Below are positions 8,784-17,214 of a DNA stretch of 64,000 bases, piece by piece. Position 1 is the stretch's first letter. Every line of letters begins with the position of its first letter. The notes below the pieces were generated by a model that worked only from the letters and a program-made list of their open reading frames with translations, did not search any database and was not told where the DNA came from. The position numbers were made by a program, and so were the translations under genes. This stretch comes from Mucilaginibacter sp. UR6-1. GTDB taxonomy: Bacteria; Bacteroidota; Bacteroidia; Sphingobacteriales; Sphingobacteriaceae. The stretch covers positions 496,001 through 560,000 of the forward strand of contig NZ_JAJIWP010000003.1 in the NCBI RefSeq assembly GCF_020880975.1, given 5' to 3'.

Positions 8784-9704
8784 ATGAAAAAAATACTCTT
8801 AACAATAATAACAGCCTTATCCGTTGCTATAGCCTTCGGTCAAAACAACAGTTACATCAAAAGCGGCTCCATCGGTAAAGCCCCGCAGGAAAAGCCCGCT
8901 CAAAAGGAAGACAAGTTTTTATATGGCCCTGTAAAATACCGAGAGTTAAGAGAAACAGTTGGCGAAAAATATTTAATAATTCCTATTATGAAGGAATTAG
9001 CATCAGGCGGTTACAGATCAATATCCAAAGGAACAATTTACAATTTTGATACCAAGCTGTCGGCAGCAGAGGGGGTAGGTAAAGTGTTGATATTAAAATC
9101 TATAGATGATAAGTATGCTCATTTTATCGATAGCTTGGGTAATGATTATGTATCCGATTTACTAAATGGTTATATAAATAAACTTGTACCAGTATATGAT
9201 ATCGAACAAGCGCGCAAGTTATTTTTGGATAAAATATTGTGGTTGAATCAAACTGAGATATACATATTTGATGAAATTAAGCAATCTTATTCGCCAATAA
9301 AAAATTTACGATTTGAACAGGTTACAGTGATTGATATTGTGGTAAGCTATAACTCAAGCGTACCAATAAGGTTTATATTAAAGAATAAAAAAGGTGAAAT
9401 TGGATTAATGGATGTTATTGTAAGTGGCACAAACTCATCCCCTGAATATTTATTCAAACATCGATTCGCAAATATATTTTTTACTAAAGATCCCAAACTT
9501 ACTTACAAGTATACCCCCGCCATGTGGGCGAAGATTAAGGCCGGAGTTACAGAAATTGGTATGACGGAAGACCAGGTAAAACTAAGCCGTGGTTTTCCTG
9601 ACAAGATCAATCGCTCAACCGGTGCCGGTACTGCCGACCAATGGATATACGGCGAAAGCTACCTGTATTTTCGCAACGGTAAGTTAACCAGTATTCAAAA
9701 TTAA
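8784..9704 (+). CDS. Secreted BamE-like paralogue 1 (moron cassette 1)
   Basis: This 306-residue protein has a Sec signal peptide (MKKILLTIITALSVAIAFGQ). A family-specific region follows with KFLYGPVKYRELRETVGEKY, then ILWLNQ, then VVSGTNS. The last 60 residues (GVTEIGMTEDQVKLSRGFP, then QWIYG, YLYFRNGKLTSI) have the BamE/SmpA pattern of a small envelope domain. The neighbouring paralogue is nearly identical at both ends but diverged in the middle (about residues 65-150). Secreted proteins are not expected among virion genes, so lysogenic conversion or superinfection exclusion is a possibility. Function is not known. Confidence 0.75.
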   Translation: MKKILLTIITALSVAIAFGQNNSYIKSGSIGKAPQEKPAQKEDKFLYGPVKYRELRETVGEKYLIIPIMKELASGGYRSISKGTIYNFDTKLSAAEGVGKVLILKSIDDKYAHFIDSLGNDYVSDLLNGYINKLVPVYDIEQARKLFLDKILWLNQTEIYIFDEIKQSYSPIKNLRFEQVTVIDIVVSYNSSVPIRFILKNKKGEIGLMDVIVSGTNSSPEYLFKHRFANIFFTKDPKLTYKYTPAMWAKIKAGVTEIGMTEDQVKLSRGFPDKINRSTGAGTADQWIYGESYLYFRNGKLTSIQN

Positions 9705-9715
9705 AATTAACCTCA

Positions 9716-10636
9716 ATGCAAAAGATTATACTCATCACCTTAACTACGCTGTTTATCAATACAGCCTTTGGCCAAAATAACAGTTACATTAAAAGCGGTT
9801 CCATAGGTAAAACCCCGCAGGAAAAGCCTGCTCAAAAGGAAGACAAGTTTTTATACGGCCCTGTAAAATACCGAGAGTTAAGTGAAACAGTTGGAGAAAA
9901 ATACGTAGTTGTGCCTTTAATGAAGCGGTTTGCTGCTGATGGTTATACATATTTGTCAACAGGCACTGTTTTTGACCGGGATAAAAAGGTTTTAGAAACA
10001 GAAGGTGAAGGAAAAATATTGATATTAAAATCATTAGATAATGAATATGCACATTTTAAAGATAGTGTGGGGATGGATTATACATCGCAATTATTTGAGG
10101 GATCTATAAAAGATATTGTACCTGTGTATGATATTGATCAGGCCAGAAAATTGTTTTTAGGTAAAACACTATGGTTGAACCAAGATCAGATTTATACTTT
10201 CGATCAAGAAAAGCAATCTTACACACCAATAAAAAATCTAAGATTTGAACCCGTTTTAGTGACTGATATTGTAATAAGTTATCTATCAAGTGTGCCTGCA
10301 AGGTTTATAGTTAAAACTAAAAACGGTGAGGTTGGCTTGACTGATGTTCTTGTAAGCGGCACTAATTCAGCCCCTGAATTTTTATTTACACGTAGGTTCA
10401 CAAATATTTTCTTCACAAAAGATCCTAAACTTACTTACAAGTTTACACCCGCTATGTGGGCGAAGATTAAGGCCGGAGTTACAGAAATTGGTATGACGGA
10501 AGACCAGGTAAAACTGAGCCGTGGCTTTCCTGACAAGATTAACCGCTCAACCGGTGCCGGTACTGCCGACCAGTGGATATACGGCGAAAGCTACCTGTAT
10601 TTTCGCAACGGTAAGTTAACGAGCATTCAAAATTAA
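9716..10636 (+). CDS. Secreted BamE-like paralogue 2 (moron cassette 1)
   Basis: This 306-residue tandem copy starts 11 bases after paralogue 1. It has the same layout: signal peptide ending AFGQ, KFLYGPVKYREL block, KTLWLNQ block, and a BamE-like end. The last 74 residues differ from paralogue 1 at one position by eye, and the DNA there is also nearly identical. The central part has changed strongly. This pattern of conserved ends and variable centre fits recent duplication with gene conversion at the ends, or selection on the centre. A terminator-like hairpin follows 6 bases after the stop. Confidence 0.75.
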   Translation: MQKIILITLTTLFINTAFGQNNSYIKSGSIGKTPQEKPAQKEDKFLYGPVKYRELSETVGEKYVVVPLMKRFAADGYTYLSTGTVFDRDKKVLETEGEGKILILKSLDNEYAHFKDSVGMDYTSQLFEGSIKDIVPVYDIDQARKLFLGKTLWLNQDQIYTFDQEKQSYTPIKNLRFEPVLVTDIVISYLSSVPARFIVKTKNGEVGLTDVLVSGTNSAPEFLFTRRFTNIFFTKDPKLTYKFTPAMWAKIKAGVTEIGMTEDQVKLSRGFPDKINRSTGAGTADQWIYGESYLYFRNGKLTSIQN

Positions 10637-10642
10637 TTGCAC

Positions 10643-10666
10643 ACCGAAAGAAAAGTTTCTTTCGGT
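10643..10666 (+). terminator. Hairpin closing moron cassette 1
   Basis: ACCGAAAGAAA and TTTCTTTCGGT form an 11-base perfect inverted repeat with almost no spacer (a 7-9 bp stem is realistic). It is followed by ATTAATAAATT, a weak T-run, so attenuation rather than full termination may occur. The same hairpin-then-palindrome order follows cassette 2. Confidence 0.5.
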
Positions 10667-10677
10667 ATTAATAAATT

Positions 10678-10691
10678 ATGCCAATTGGCAT
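10678..10691 (+). repeat. Palindrome ATGCCAATTGGCAT before the tape measure gene
   Basis: This perfect 14-base palindrome sits 11 bases before the tape measure ATG. A related one, ATGCC-AAAA-GGCAT, stands at 15219-15232 after the second cassette. It may be a protein-binding site, an mRNA hairpin near the start codon, or a cassette border. Confidence 0.5.
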
Positions 10692-10702
10692 TTAAAACAT
10701 AT

Positions 10703-13279
10703 ATGAATATGCTTGATAGTAATAATAAATCGGGTATGGGCAGGCCCGGTCAGGATAATTCCTTAAATGAGGAATCAAAAAAAACTTTGGAATTGCTGGA
10801 TGAGGTACGTCAGCGTATAAACGAGCTAACGGTTATCATGAAGCAGGGAGTAAAATCATTTGATGATTTTACTGATCGTGTTGCTGCTGCCGAGGTATCA
10901 CTCAAAAAGGCTAACAGCCAGATGGCTGAAAACTCGAAAGTGCTTAACTCAAACAGCAATTTAATAAAGCAGAACAAGGAGCTGCTTGAGTCTATAAAAG
11001 AGGAATACGATGAACTTTCAAAAACACAGGGCAGCAATATCAGCCAGGTAAATAATCTGAATGTACAAATTGTAAACCTTAACAAAACAATAGACAATCA
11101 GGAGAAAAAAGTAGCCAAAAGCCGTGAGGCATTTGATTACCAAAAACACTCGCTGGATGCCCTAAAATCATCATTTGACCAAATCAAAGCCTCGGTTGAA
11201 AAATCAGAATTATTCGACGAAAAGCAAAAAAGTGTTCTTGATGATGCCGCCAAAGGTTTTAACGCGATGAAGACCGGGCTGGGTGCCGTAAAAACAGGCT
11301 TTCAAAGCGTGGGGGGGGCCATAAAAACAACAGGCTTTGGTTTGTTGGTATTGGTGCTGCAATCGTTAGTGGAGTATTTTACCGAAAGTTCGCAGGGCGT
11401 TGCCATGCTGAAAGTTGCCCTTAACGCCGTGGGCAAAGTAGTTGATGGGGTAAAGGGTGTTTTTATGTCCTTCGGCAAAGCCATTGTTGATGCTGTAATG
11501 AACCCGGCCGAAACCGTTAAAAAGGTATGGAACGCGGTATTGGATAACATTGGCAACCGTTTTAAAGGAGTTAGCGTGTTTTTTGACGGCCTGTTTAAAG
11601 GCGATATTAAAAAGATGGGTGATGGCCTGATACAAATGGGTACAGGCATAACCAACGGCACCGATAAGATAAAGAATGGCCTGAACACCGTAAAAGAGTT
11701 TGCCGAAAAAACCGGGAAGGAATTCAAAAAAGCTTACGAAGACAATAAAAAAGATTCAGATAGTGCGGCAGATAACGAAGTAAAGAATACCAGCACAATA
11801 GTAAAAACGCTTGATAGCCGTTTAAAAAAACACAAACAGTTTGTAAAGGATAAAAACAAGATTGACAAGGATAGTAATAAGGAAGCTGAGGAAGAAGAGC
11901 TTGCCTCTATAGCCCGCTTAACTGCCCTGACGTTGAGCGGCTACGCCAAAGAGGTTAAGGAAACTAACGACCATTTTGATGCCCTGGTAAAAAAGCATGT
12001 AGGGCACAAAAAAACCATTGAGCAGCTTGAAAAGGAACGCGCCGCCGTATTGGCCGGTATAACTACCCGTTACCAAAATGAGGAACTGCTAAAACTTGAG
12101 GATTACCAGCGGCAGATTGAGCGTTTACAGGTTGAAAATATTACTGACGCACGGGAAAGGGCTATCAAATTAATTGAACTGGAAAGTAAAGAAGAGTTAG
12201 CTGCCTATCAAAAGAAGCATGATGAATTAGAAAAGCAGATTAAAAGCAATTTAAAGAACCGAGGAAGGCTTAAATCAACCGATATAACTAAGATAGCAGA
12301 GTTGACTGAATCTATAGAACAAGAACAAAAACTTTTGGCAGGGATGGAGAAGTGGAAAGAGCAGTACGAAATCCGCCAAACCCAAAAGAAAAACGAAATA
12401 AACGCAAACAGCCAGCAAAACAACGCCCAACCCGAAACGCCTACAGGGCAATATGCTAATGGCGCGGAAAATTCAGAGATAATTCAATTACAAAAACGCT
12501 TGGATGTCATAAAAGTAGCCGAACAATTGGCCGGAATACAAAGTGTTGACATGCAGCAAAAATTCGCCAAACAAAAGTTTGATATTGAGATGCAGCTCAC
12601 GCAATCGCGTATGCTCCTGGGCGATAAGTTTCTGGATAACGTACTCAAAAACTCCAAAAAGGATTCAGCCATATTTAAGGCCGCTTTTATAGCCAAAAAA
12701 GCCACCGCCGTTGGCGATATTATTATCAGTACGCGTAAAGCCATTATGGAATCGTTACAAGCCTATTCAGGCATTCCGTTTATCGGCCAGGCACTGGGTA
12801 TAGCCCAGGCGGCTTTCATGGCCGCGCAGGGCGCTACATCCATTGCCGATATTGTGAAGCAAAAACCGGGTTATGCCCGTGGCGGTCGTTTCATGTCCGA
12901 CGGGCGGGGGGCACTGTTAGGCGGCTATAGCCGTACAGATGATACCAATGCCTACCTGCGTTCGGGCGAGGCGGTAGTGGTTTCTGAAGCTATGCGCAAC
13001 CCCTGGGCACGCAACCTGGTAAGCGCCATAAATGTGGCATACGGCGGTCGCGATTTTTCGACGGGTAATACTTCGCCGGCTTATGCGCTTGGCGGTGTTT
13101 ATACCGATGGCGGCAACGCCGGCCGTTACTACAGCCAGCCGGTAAATGATGTTAAGGAAATGGCCAATACGCTGGCTTACCAAATTATTAACAACTTTCC
13201 GCCCGTATATGTTGATGTTAAGGACATTAACACACAGCAAAGTATCCTTGCCCGAACGGTTGACCGTGTTAACCTGTAG
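10703..13279 (+). CDS. Phage tail tape measure protein
   Basis: This protein has 858 residues from the ATG at 10703; an in-frame TTG at 10637 would add 22 residues but lies inside the hairpin region. The first 200 residues are coiled coil (heptads around LNSNSNLIKQNKELLESIKE). A hydrophobic segment FGLLVLVLQSLVEYF follows, then a long helical middle with repeated Lys/Glu. Another hydrophobic region, IPFIGQALGIAQAAFMAAQG, precedes a Gly-rich C-terminal GYARGG stretch. This is the typical layout of tape measures, which set tail length and may form the DNA exit channel. A run of eight G at 11311-11318 is in frame. It is bracketed on both sides by the secreted paralogue cassettes. Confidence 0.85.
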   Translation: MNMLDSNNKSGMGRPGQDNSLNEESKKTLELLDEVRQRINELTVIMKQGVKSFDDFTDRVAAAEVSLKKANSQMAENSKVLNSNSNLIKQNKELLESIKEEYDELSKTQGSNISQVNNLNVQIVNLNKTIDNQEKKVAKSREAFDYQKHSLDALKSSFDQIKASVEKSELFDEKQKSVLDDAAKGFNAMKTGLGAVKTGFQSVGGAIKTTGFGLLVLVLQSLVEYFTESSQGVAMLKVALNAVGKVVDGVKGVFMSFGKAIVDAVMNPAETVKKVWNAVLDNIGNRFKGVSVFFDGLFKGDIKKMGDGLIQMGTGITNGTDKIKNGLNTVKEFAEKTGKEFKKAYEDNKKDSDSAADNEVKNTSTIVKTLDSRLKKHKQFVKDKNKIDKDSNKEAEEEELASIARLTALTLSGYAKEVKETNDHFDALVKKHVGHKKTIEQLEKERAAVLAGITTRYQNEELLKLEDYQRQIERLQVENITDARERAIKLIELESKEELAAYQKKHDELEKQIKSNLKNRGRLKSTDITKIAELTESIEQEQKLLAGMEKWKEQYEIRQTQKKNEINANSQQNNAQPETPTGQYANGAENSEIIQLQKRLDVIKVAEQLAGIQSVDMQQKFAKQKFDIEMQLTQSRMLLGDKFLDNVLKNSKKDSAIFKAAFIAKKATAVGDIIISTRKAIMESLQAYSGIPFIGQALGIAQAAFMAAQGATSIADIVKQKPGYARGGRFMSDGRGALLGGYSRTDDTNAYLRSGEAVVVSEAMRNPWARNLVSAINVAYGGRDFSTGNTSPAYALGGVYTDGGNAGRYYSQPVNDVKEMANTLAYQIINNFPPVYVDVKDINTQQSILARTVDRVNL

Positions 13280-13310
13280 TTTTTAAACATTGTTTGGCAA
13301 TATCATTTTC

Positions 13311-13322
13311 GCTAATTATATT
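13311..13322 (+). promoter_or_regulatory. GCTAATTATATT motif before moron cassette 2
   Basis: An identical copy of the 12 bases at 8713-8724, placed 20 bases before the ATG of paralogue 3. The later bases ATTAGCAAAATG are shared with the start region of the VOC gene at the left end of the window. Confidence 0.4.
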
Positions 13323-13341
13323 TACCAAAAAAATTAGCAAA

Positions 13342-14253
13342 ATGCATAAATCTTTTTTTACATTGGTTTTCGGAATAACTGTAACTATTGCCTCTGCACA
13401 AAATAACAATACGCAAACCAGCATATCCACTGAGATTAAAGAAACGCAAAACCAAGTAGGTAAGCTTCTTTATGGCCCATTACCATATCGTACTTTAAAA
13501 GAAACTATAGGTGAAATTTACATAACATTACCCTTATCCAAATATGATGAGAAATCAGGTTACAGAGAGCTTTTCAAAAAAGGTGACAAAAAAAATGTGG
13601 ATGCTGTGGAAGGAGCCGGTAAAAAATTAAAGTTGATATTTGTAAATGAAAATGAAGGAATTTTTACAGATAGTAATGGTGTAGAATACATTTGCAAAAT
13701 TTTTGAAGAAACATTTACTCAACTTGCTCCATTATCAGACATAGAAAACTCTCGCAAACTTTTAATTAATAAGCCATTATGGCTTAATGTAAATAAGTTT
13801 GTAGTTGGAGATCCATATTCAGATAAAGGTACAGTCATCGAAAATGCACGTTTTTCAAAAGTTATAGTGATAGATGTTTTGGCTTCTTATAGCAATGAGA
13901 TGCCTATTTTTATTATATGTAAAGATGATAAGGGCAGGGTAGGTTATGAAAATGTAAATATGAGCGGCACCAATTCAACAATAGAATTGTCGGATTTATT
14001 CATCGAAAAATTCTTTACTGAAAATCCGCAAACCAAATACAAGCTGAGCGATAAAACCTGGGCAACGGTAAAAGCCGGTCGTACCGAAATAGGTATGCCG
14101 ATGGATGCCGTACAGTTGATAGAAGGGCGGCCAACCAAGCGCAACAAAAGCGTGGTAGGCACTATCCGCAAGGAGCAATGGGTTTACGGCGAAACAGCCA
14201 TCCAAAGCTATTTTTATTTTGAGAATGGAAAGCTAACTGGAATATCAAGATGA
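13342..14253 (+). CDS. Secreted BamE-like paralogue 3 (moron cassette 2)
   Basis: From the ATG at 13342 this is 303 residues with a signal peptide MHKSFFTLVFGITVTIASAQ. A frame extension to 13294 would hide that signal peptide, so the ATG is preferred. It shares with paralogues 1 and 2 the LLYGPLPYRTLKETIGE block, KPLWLN, SGTNS and the BamE-like end (GRTEIGMPMDAVQLIEGRP, QWVYGE, YFENGKLTGI). It is clearly more distant from that pair than from paralogue 4. Its stop overlaps the start of paralogue 4 by 4 bases (ATGA), so the two are translationally coupled. Confidence 0.75.
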   Translation: MHKSFFTLVFGITVTIASAQNNNTQTSISTEIKETQNQVGKLLYGPLPYRTLKETIGEIYITLPLSKYDEKSGYRELFKKGDKKNVDAVEGAGKKLKLIFVNENEGIFTDSNGVEYICKIFEETFTQLAPLSDIENSRKLLINKPLWLNVNKFVVGDPYSDKGTVIENARFSKVIVIDVLASYSNEMPIFIICKDDKGRVGYENVNMSGTNSTIELSDLFIEKFFTENPQTKYKLSDKTWATVKAGRTEIGMPMDAVQLIEGRPTKRNKSVVGTIRKEQWVYGETAIQSYFYFENGKLTGISR

Positions 14254-15197
14254 GAAAATTAAACAAAAGAATATCCCCATCATTTATCACCGTCGTTTTT
14301 TTAGCGCTTGCAAACTTAGCATCTGCACAAAGTAATGGTTATATAAAACGAGGTGCCTATGCAAGCGCAGAAACCGCGGTTAAACAAGAGAAAAAGTCGG
14401 AGGACAAACTCCTTTATGGGCCGCTACCTTATCGTACGTTAGCGGAAACTGTAGGAGAGACATACATTGTATTACCATTAATGGATCTTTTTTTAAAAGA
14501 TGGATACTCAAATTTGTTTCTAAAAGGTGCATCTAAAAATATATCAGCTAAGGAAGGCGAGGGTAAACTTTTAAAACTAACCTCTTTAAACGAAAAGGAA
14601 GGATTTTTTATAGATAGTTCAGGAACTGAATATCGCTGTGAGATTATTAGAGAAAGATTTACAGAGCTTGCTCCGATATATGATATTCTAAGTACAAAAA
14701 AACGCTTAATTAACAAACCGTTATGGTTGAATATAAAAAAGTATGTGGTAGGTGATCCATATGCTGATAAAGGTACTGTTATTGAAAATGCACGTTTTGC
14801 AAAGGTTATGGTGATTGATGTGTTGGCATCATATAGTAATAACGTGCCTGTTTTTATTATATTTAAAGATGATAAAGGCCGGGTCGGCTATGAGAATGCA
14901 AATATGAGTGGTACCAATTCGACAATAGAATTGCCGGATTTATTCATCGAAAAATTCTTCACCGAAAACCCGCAAACCAAGTATAAGCTGAGCGATAAAA
15001 CCTGGGCGGCGGTAAAAGCAGGCCGTACCGAAATAGGTATGCCGATGGATGCCGTGCAATTAATTGAAGGGCGGCCCACCAAGCGCAATAAAAGTGTTAT
15101 AGGCAATATCCGCAAGGAGCAATGGGTTTACGGCGAAACAGCCATCCAAAGCTATTTTTATTTTGAGAACGGGAAGCTAACCGGAATATCGCGATAA
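14250..15197 (+). CDS. Secreted BamE-like paralogue 4 (moron cassette 2)
   Basis: This 315-residue protein begins within the stop of paralogue 3. The signal peptide is MRKLNKRISPSFITVVFLAL with ANLASAQ at the cleavage region. From KPLWLN to the end it is nearly identical to paralogue 3, while the first half has diverged. The stop codon lies inside the loop of a hairpin (15185-15206). Like its relatives it is predicted to be exported and to carry a BamE-like fold at the C-terminus. What it binds is not known. Confidence 0.75.
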   Translation: MRKLNKRISPSFITVVFLALANLASAQSNGYIKRGAYASAETAVKQEKKSEDKLLYGPLPYRTLAETVGETYIVLPLMDLFLKDGYSNLFLKGASKNISAKEGEGKLLKLTSLNEKEGFFIDSSGTEYRCEIIRERFTELAPIYDILSTKKRLINKPLWLNIKKYVVGDPYADKGTVIENARFAKVMVIDVLASYSNNVPVFIIFKDDKGRVGYENANMSGTNSTIELPDLFIEKFFTENPQTKYKLSDKTWAAVKAGRTEIGMPMDAVQLIEGRPTKRNKSVIGNIRKEQWVYGETAIQSYFYFENGKLTGISR

Positions 15198-15209
15198 GGC
15201 GATATTTTT
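15185..15209 (+). terminator. Hairpin closing moron cassette 2
   Basis: AATATCGC (15185-15192) and GCGATATT (15199-15206) flank GATAAG, which contains the stop codon of paralogue 4. TTT follows. This is an intrinsic terminator-like stem at the end of the second cassette. Confidence 0.5.
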
Positions 15210-15218
15210 AATAATAAT

Positions 15219-15232
15219 ATGCCAAAAGGCAT
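15219..15232 (+). repeat. Palindrome ATGCC-AAAA-GGCAT
   Basis: This 5-base-arm hairpin stands 15 bases before the ATG of the 76-residue gene. It is the counterpart of the palindrome at 10678-10691, so both cassettes end with a stem-loop followed by ATGCC-N4-GGCAT. Confidence 0.45.
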
Positions 15233-15247
15233 AAATAACATATCTGT

Positions 15248-15478
15248 ATGAATATTCAAACCGCTAATTCACTTTACGAAACCGGTGTATTGACTACGCT
15301 GTTTAAATCCGGCTTGATCAGCGCCAAAGTATTTACTTACCGCGAGATCTACTTATGGGTACATGCCCAGGTAAAAACCCGGGGCATCAGCCTGAATAAA
15401 GCTGTATTGGAGGCGGAGGTTCAGTTCGAAAAGGGGGAACGTACTATATGGCGGGCGCTCAATACTTTTACGCAGTAA
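15248..15478 (+). CDS. Small phage protein of unknown function
   Basis: This 76-residue, all-helical protein begins MNIQTANSLYETGVLTTLFK and ends with GERTIWRALNTFTQ. The arrangement of short helices could be a DNA-binding fold, but no signature is convincing. It lies between cassette 2 and the head-gene group, just after the ATGCC hairpin. Similar small proteins occur in Bacteroidota prophages. No function can be assigned. Confidence 0.55.
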   Translation: MNIQTANSLYETGVLTTLFKSGLISAKVFTYREIYLWVHAQVKTRGISLNKAVLEAEVQFEKGERTIWRALNTFTQ

Positions 15479-15881
15479 ACCCCACCTAAATCCTCCCCAA
15501 AGTGGAGGACTTGTTAGTAAAGCCCTCCCTTCGGGAGGGTTGGGTGGGTACTGCCACACCAATGGCACCATTACATCAATAAATACTCACGATATTTGTA
15601 TTGTCTGATCGCCTAAACAGGCAGCACGATAAAAGACCCACTGCCAAAACACCGGCACCATCAGGGCGAAAAATTCTTCCGAGATTTGTAATAACATATC
15701 GCCACCGATAAAATCGATCTTCCACAAAACGGGAATGATCAACAACCGAAAATCAAAATAGCTTATCTGCTGATGCAATTTCTGATTTGCATATCACAGG
15801 CAGAATTTCAGGAGATAGCCATACCGGCAACAGGCTTTTTCAGCCACGCATCATACTTGATGACAAATAACCAAATTAACA
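15479..15881. repeat. Gene-free stretch with GC-rich palindromic intergenic repeats
   Basis: About 400 bases carry no supportable gene. The left part holds two GC-rich hairpins: TCCTCC-N7-GGAGGA (15491-15509) and CCCTCCC-TTC-GGGAGGG (15523-15539), inside outer CCCACC and GGTGGG arms. Such elements are scattered through many Bacteroidota genomes. The rest (15560-15880) is unremarkable and may be decayed sequence. The head genes start immediately after, so a promoter for them may lie here, though none is obvious. Confidence 0.5.
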
Positions 15882-17078
15882 ATGAAGATATACTTATATG
15901 ATAACGAAACGGACAGCATAGGCTCGGGCAGCCTGTCATCCGCCCACATCAAAACCCAGTTAAATGCTGCTGCGGGTGCCGATGTGGATGTGCATATCAG
16001 CTCGGCAGGTGGCAGCGCGTTTGATGCCATAGCCATTTACGATATGCTAAAAAAATACCCTGGTGCCGTTACAGTTTATATTGATGCATTGGCCGCCTCG
16101 GCCGCATCAGTAGTGGCGATGGCCGGCGATACAGTGGTGATGGGCAAATACGCCTTGCTGATGATCCATAAACCCATGGTAGGCAGCGGCGGCAACGCCG
16201 ACGAGTTGCTGAAAGATGTACAGATGCTGAACGTGGTGCAGGAGCGCCTGGCACAGATCTACATGGATCGGTCGGGTCTGGACGGTGTTACAGTTAATAG
16301 CCTGATAAACGCCGTTACCTGGATGACGGCCGACCAGGCGCTTAGTCTGGGTTTTATTGACCGGGTGGATGATTATAGTATGCCCATTACCAACAGCCTG
16401 CACATTAAGCAATTCGCTTCAACCGCGCCCGCGGTATACCAACGCTGCATCAACAAAATACTAAACACAAATACAAACATGAACACGGAGAACAAGGAGC
16501 TTATCGAAAAAACCACTACGGTGTTAGATAAGATTATGAATTTCTTTAAACGGGTGGTAAACAAACACACCATTACCGACAAATGTACCCTGCACCACGA
16601 GGGTGAACTGGCCGAGGGCAGCGAGGTTTACCAGGACGAGGAAATGCTGCAACCTGCCGGTACCGACACTTACACCACGGCGAACGGCAAAAAGCTAAAG
16701 GTAACCGATGGCTTGGTTGAACAGATTGAGCAACCGGCACAAACAGAACCCGATGAAGAAGTATTACCCGAAAAACAAAAGCAAAAATTTCAGGCTAAAA
16801 AGATGGAGGTAGAGAACCGTATCCAGGAGCTCAAGGCCCGGCTGCACGCCCAAAACGCTTTGCTTACCGAGGCCCGTTCTGCTTTAGAAACCGCCAATAC
16901 AAAGCTCAATAAAACAACCGAACAGGTACGTAACGAGATCCGTTCAGATTTTATGCCTGTAGGCTCAAAAAGGAGCGCAAAAGGTAAAGCTGAAGAAGTG
17001 CCGTTTTTTACCCCGCAAAGCGAGTTGGCACGTACCGCCGTTAAAAAAGCTGTTCAGGATAAAACCACAGCCCCCTAA
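15882..17078 (+). CDS. Head maturation protease (ClpP/S14 type) fused to a scaffold-like region
   Basis: The 398-residue protein has an N-terminal ClpP-like protease domain (residues 1-165). It shows HISSAGGSA (oxyanion Gly pair, 38-46), the serine motif DALAASAASVVAMAGD with Ser73 as likely nucleophile, and LLMIHKP with His96. Residues 190-398 are charged and coiled-coil (KKMEVENRIQELKARL), as in internal scaffolds. Protease plus scaffold in one chain is common in tailed phages: the enzyme degrades the scaffold after prohead assembly. The major capsid gene follows, as expected. Confidence 0.85.
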   Translation: MKIYLYDNETDSIGSGSLSSAHIKTQLNAAAGADVDVHISSAGGSAFDAIAIYDMLKKYPGAVTVYIDALAASAASVVAMAGDTVVMGKYALLMIHKPMVGSGGNADELLKDVQMLNVVQERLAQIYMDRSGLDGVTVNSLINAVTWMTADQALSLGFIDRVDDYSMPITNSLHIKQFASTAPAVYQRCINKILNTNTNMNTENKELIEKTTTVLDKIMNFFKRVVNKHTITDKCTLHHEGELAEGSEVYQDEEMLQPAGTDTYTTANGKKLKVTDGLVEQIEQPAQTEPDEEVLPEKQKQKFQAKKMEVENRIQELKARLHAQNALLTEARSALETANTKLNKTTEQVRNEIRSDFMPVGSKRSAKGKAEEVPFFTPQSELARTAVKKAVQDKTTAP

Positions 17079-17205
17079 CCCCCTAAAGGGGGAACTCTTG
17101 CTCATTAATTAAACCTTATCATCTATATTAATATAACCTATAAATATTCCTAACTCCCCTTTAGGGTTTGGGGCTCGCTCTCACTTTAGGGGTTTGAGGA
17201 CTTTA
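17073..17205. repeat. GC-rich inverted repeats between protease and capsid genes
   Basis: CCCCCTAACCCCCTAAAGGG (from 17071) and CTCCCCTTTAGGGTTTGGGG (from about 17155) form the ends of an imperfect palindrome around an AT-rich centre. These are the same kind of intergenic repeat as at 15481-15550. A chromosomal-type repeat between two virion genes hints at long residence in the host. Confidence 0.45.
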
Positions 17206-17214
17206 AATTAACAA

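Noticed and set aside
11311..11318. Run of eight G in the tape measure gene as a frameshift
   Set aside because: The frame is intact on both sides and codes Val-Gly-Gly-Ala; a sequencing slip or phase-variable tract cannot be shown.
8784..15197. Diversity-generating retroelement acting on the paralogues
   Set aside because: No reverse transcriptase, template repeat or adenine-biased changes are visible in the window.
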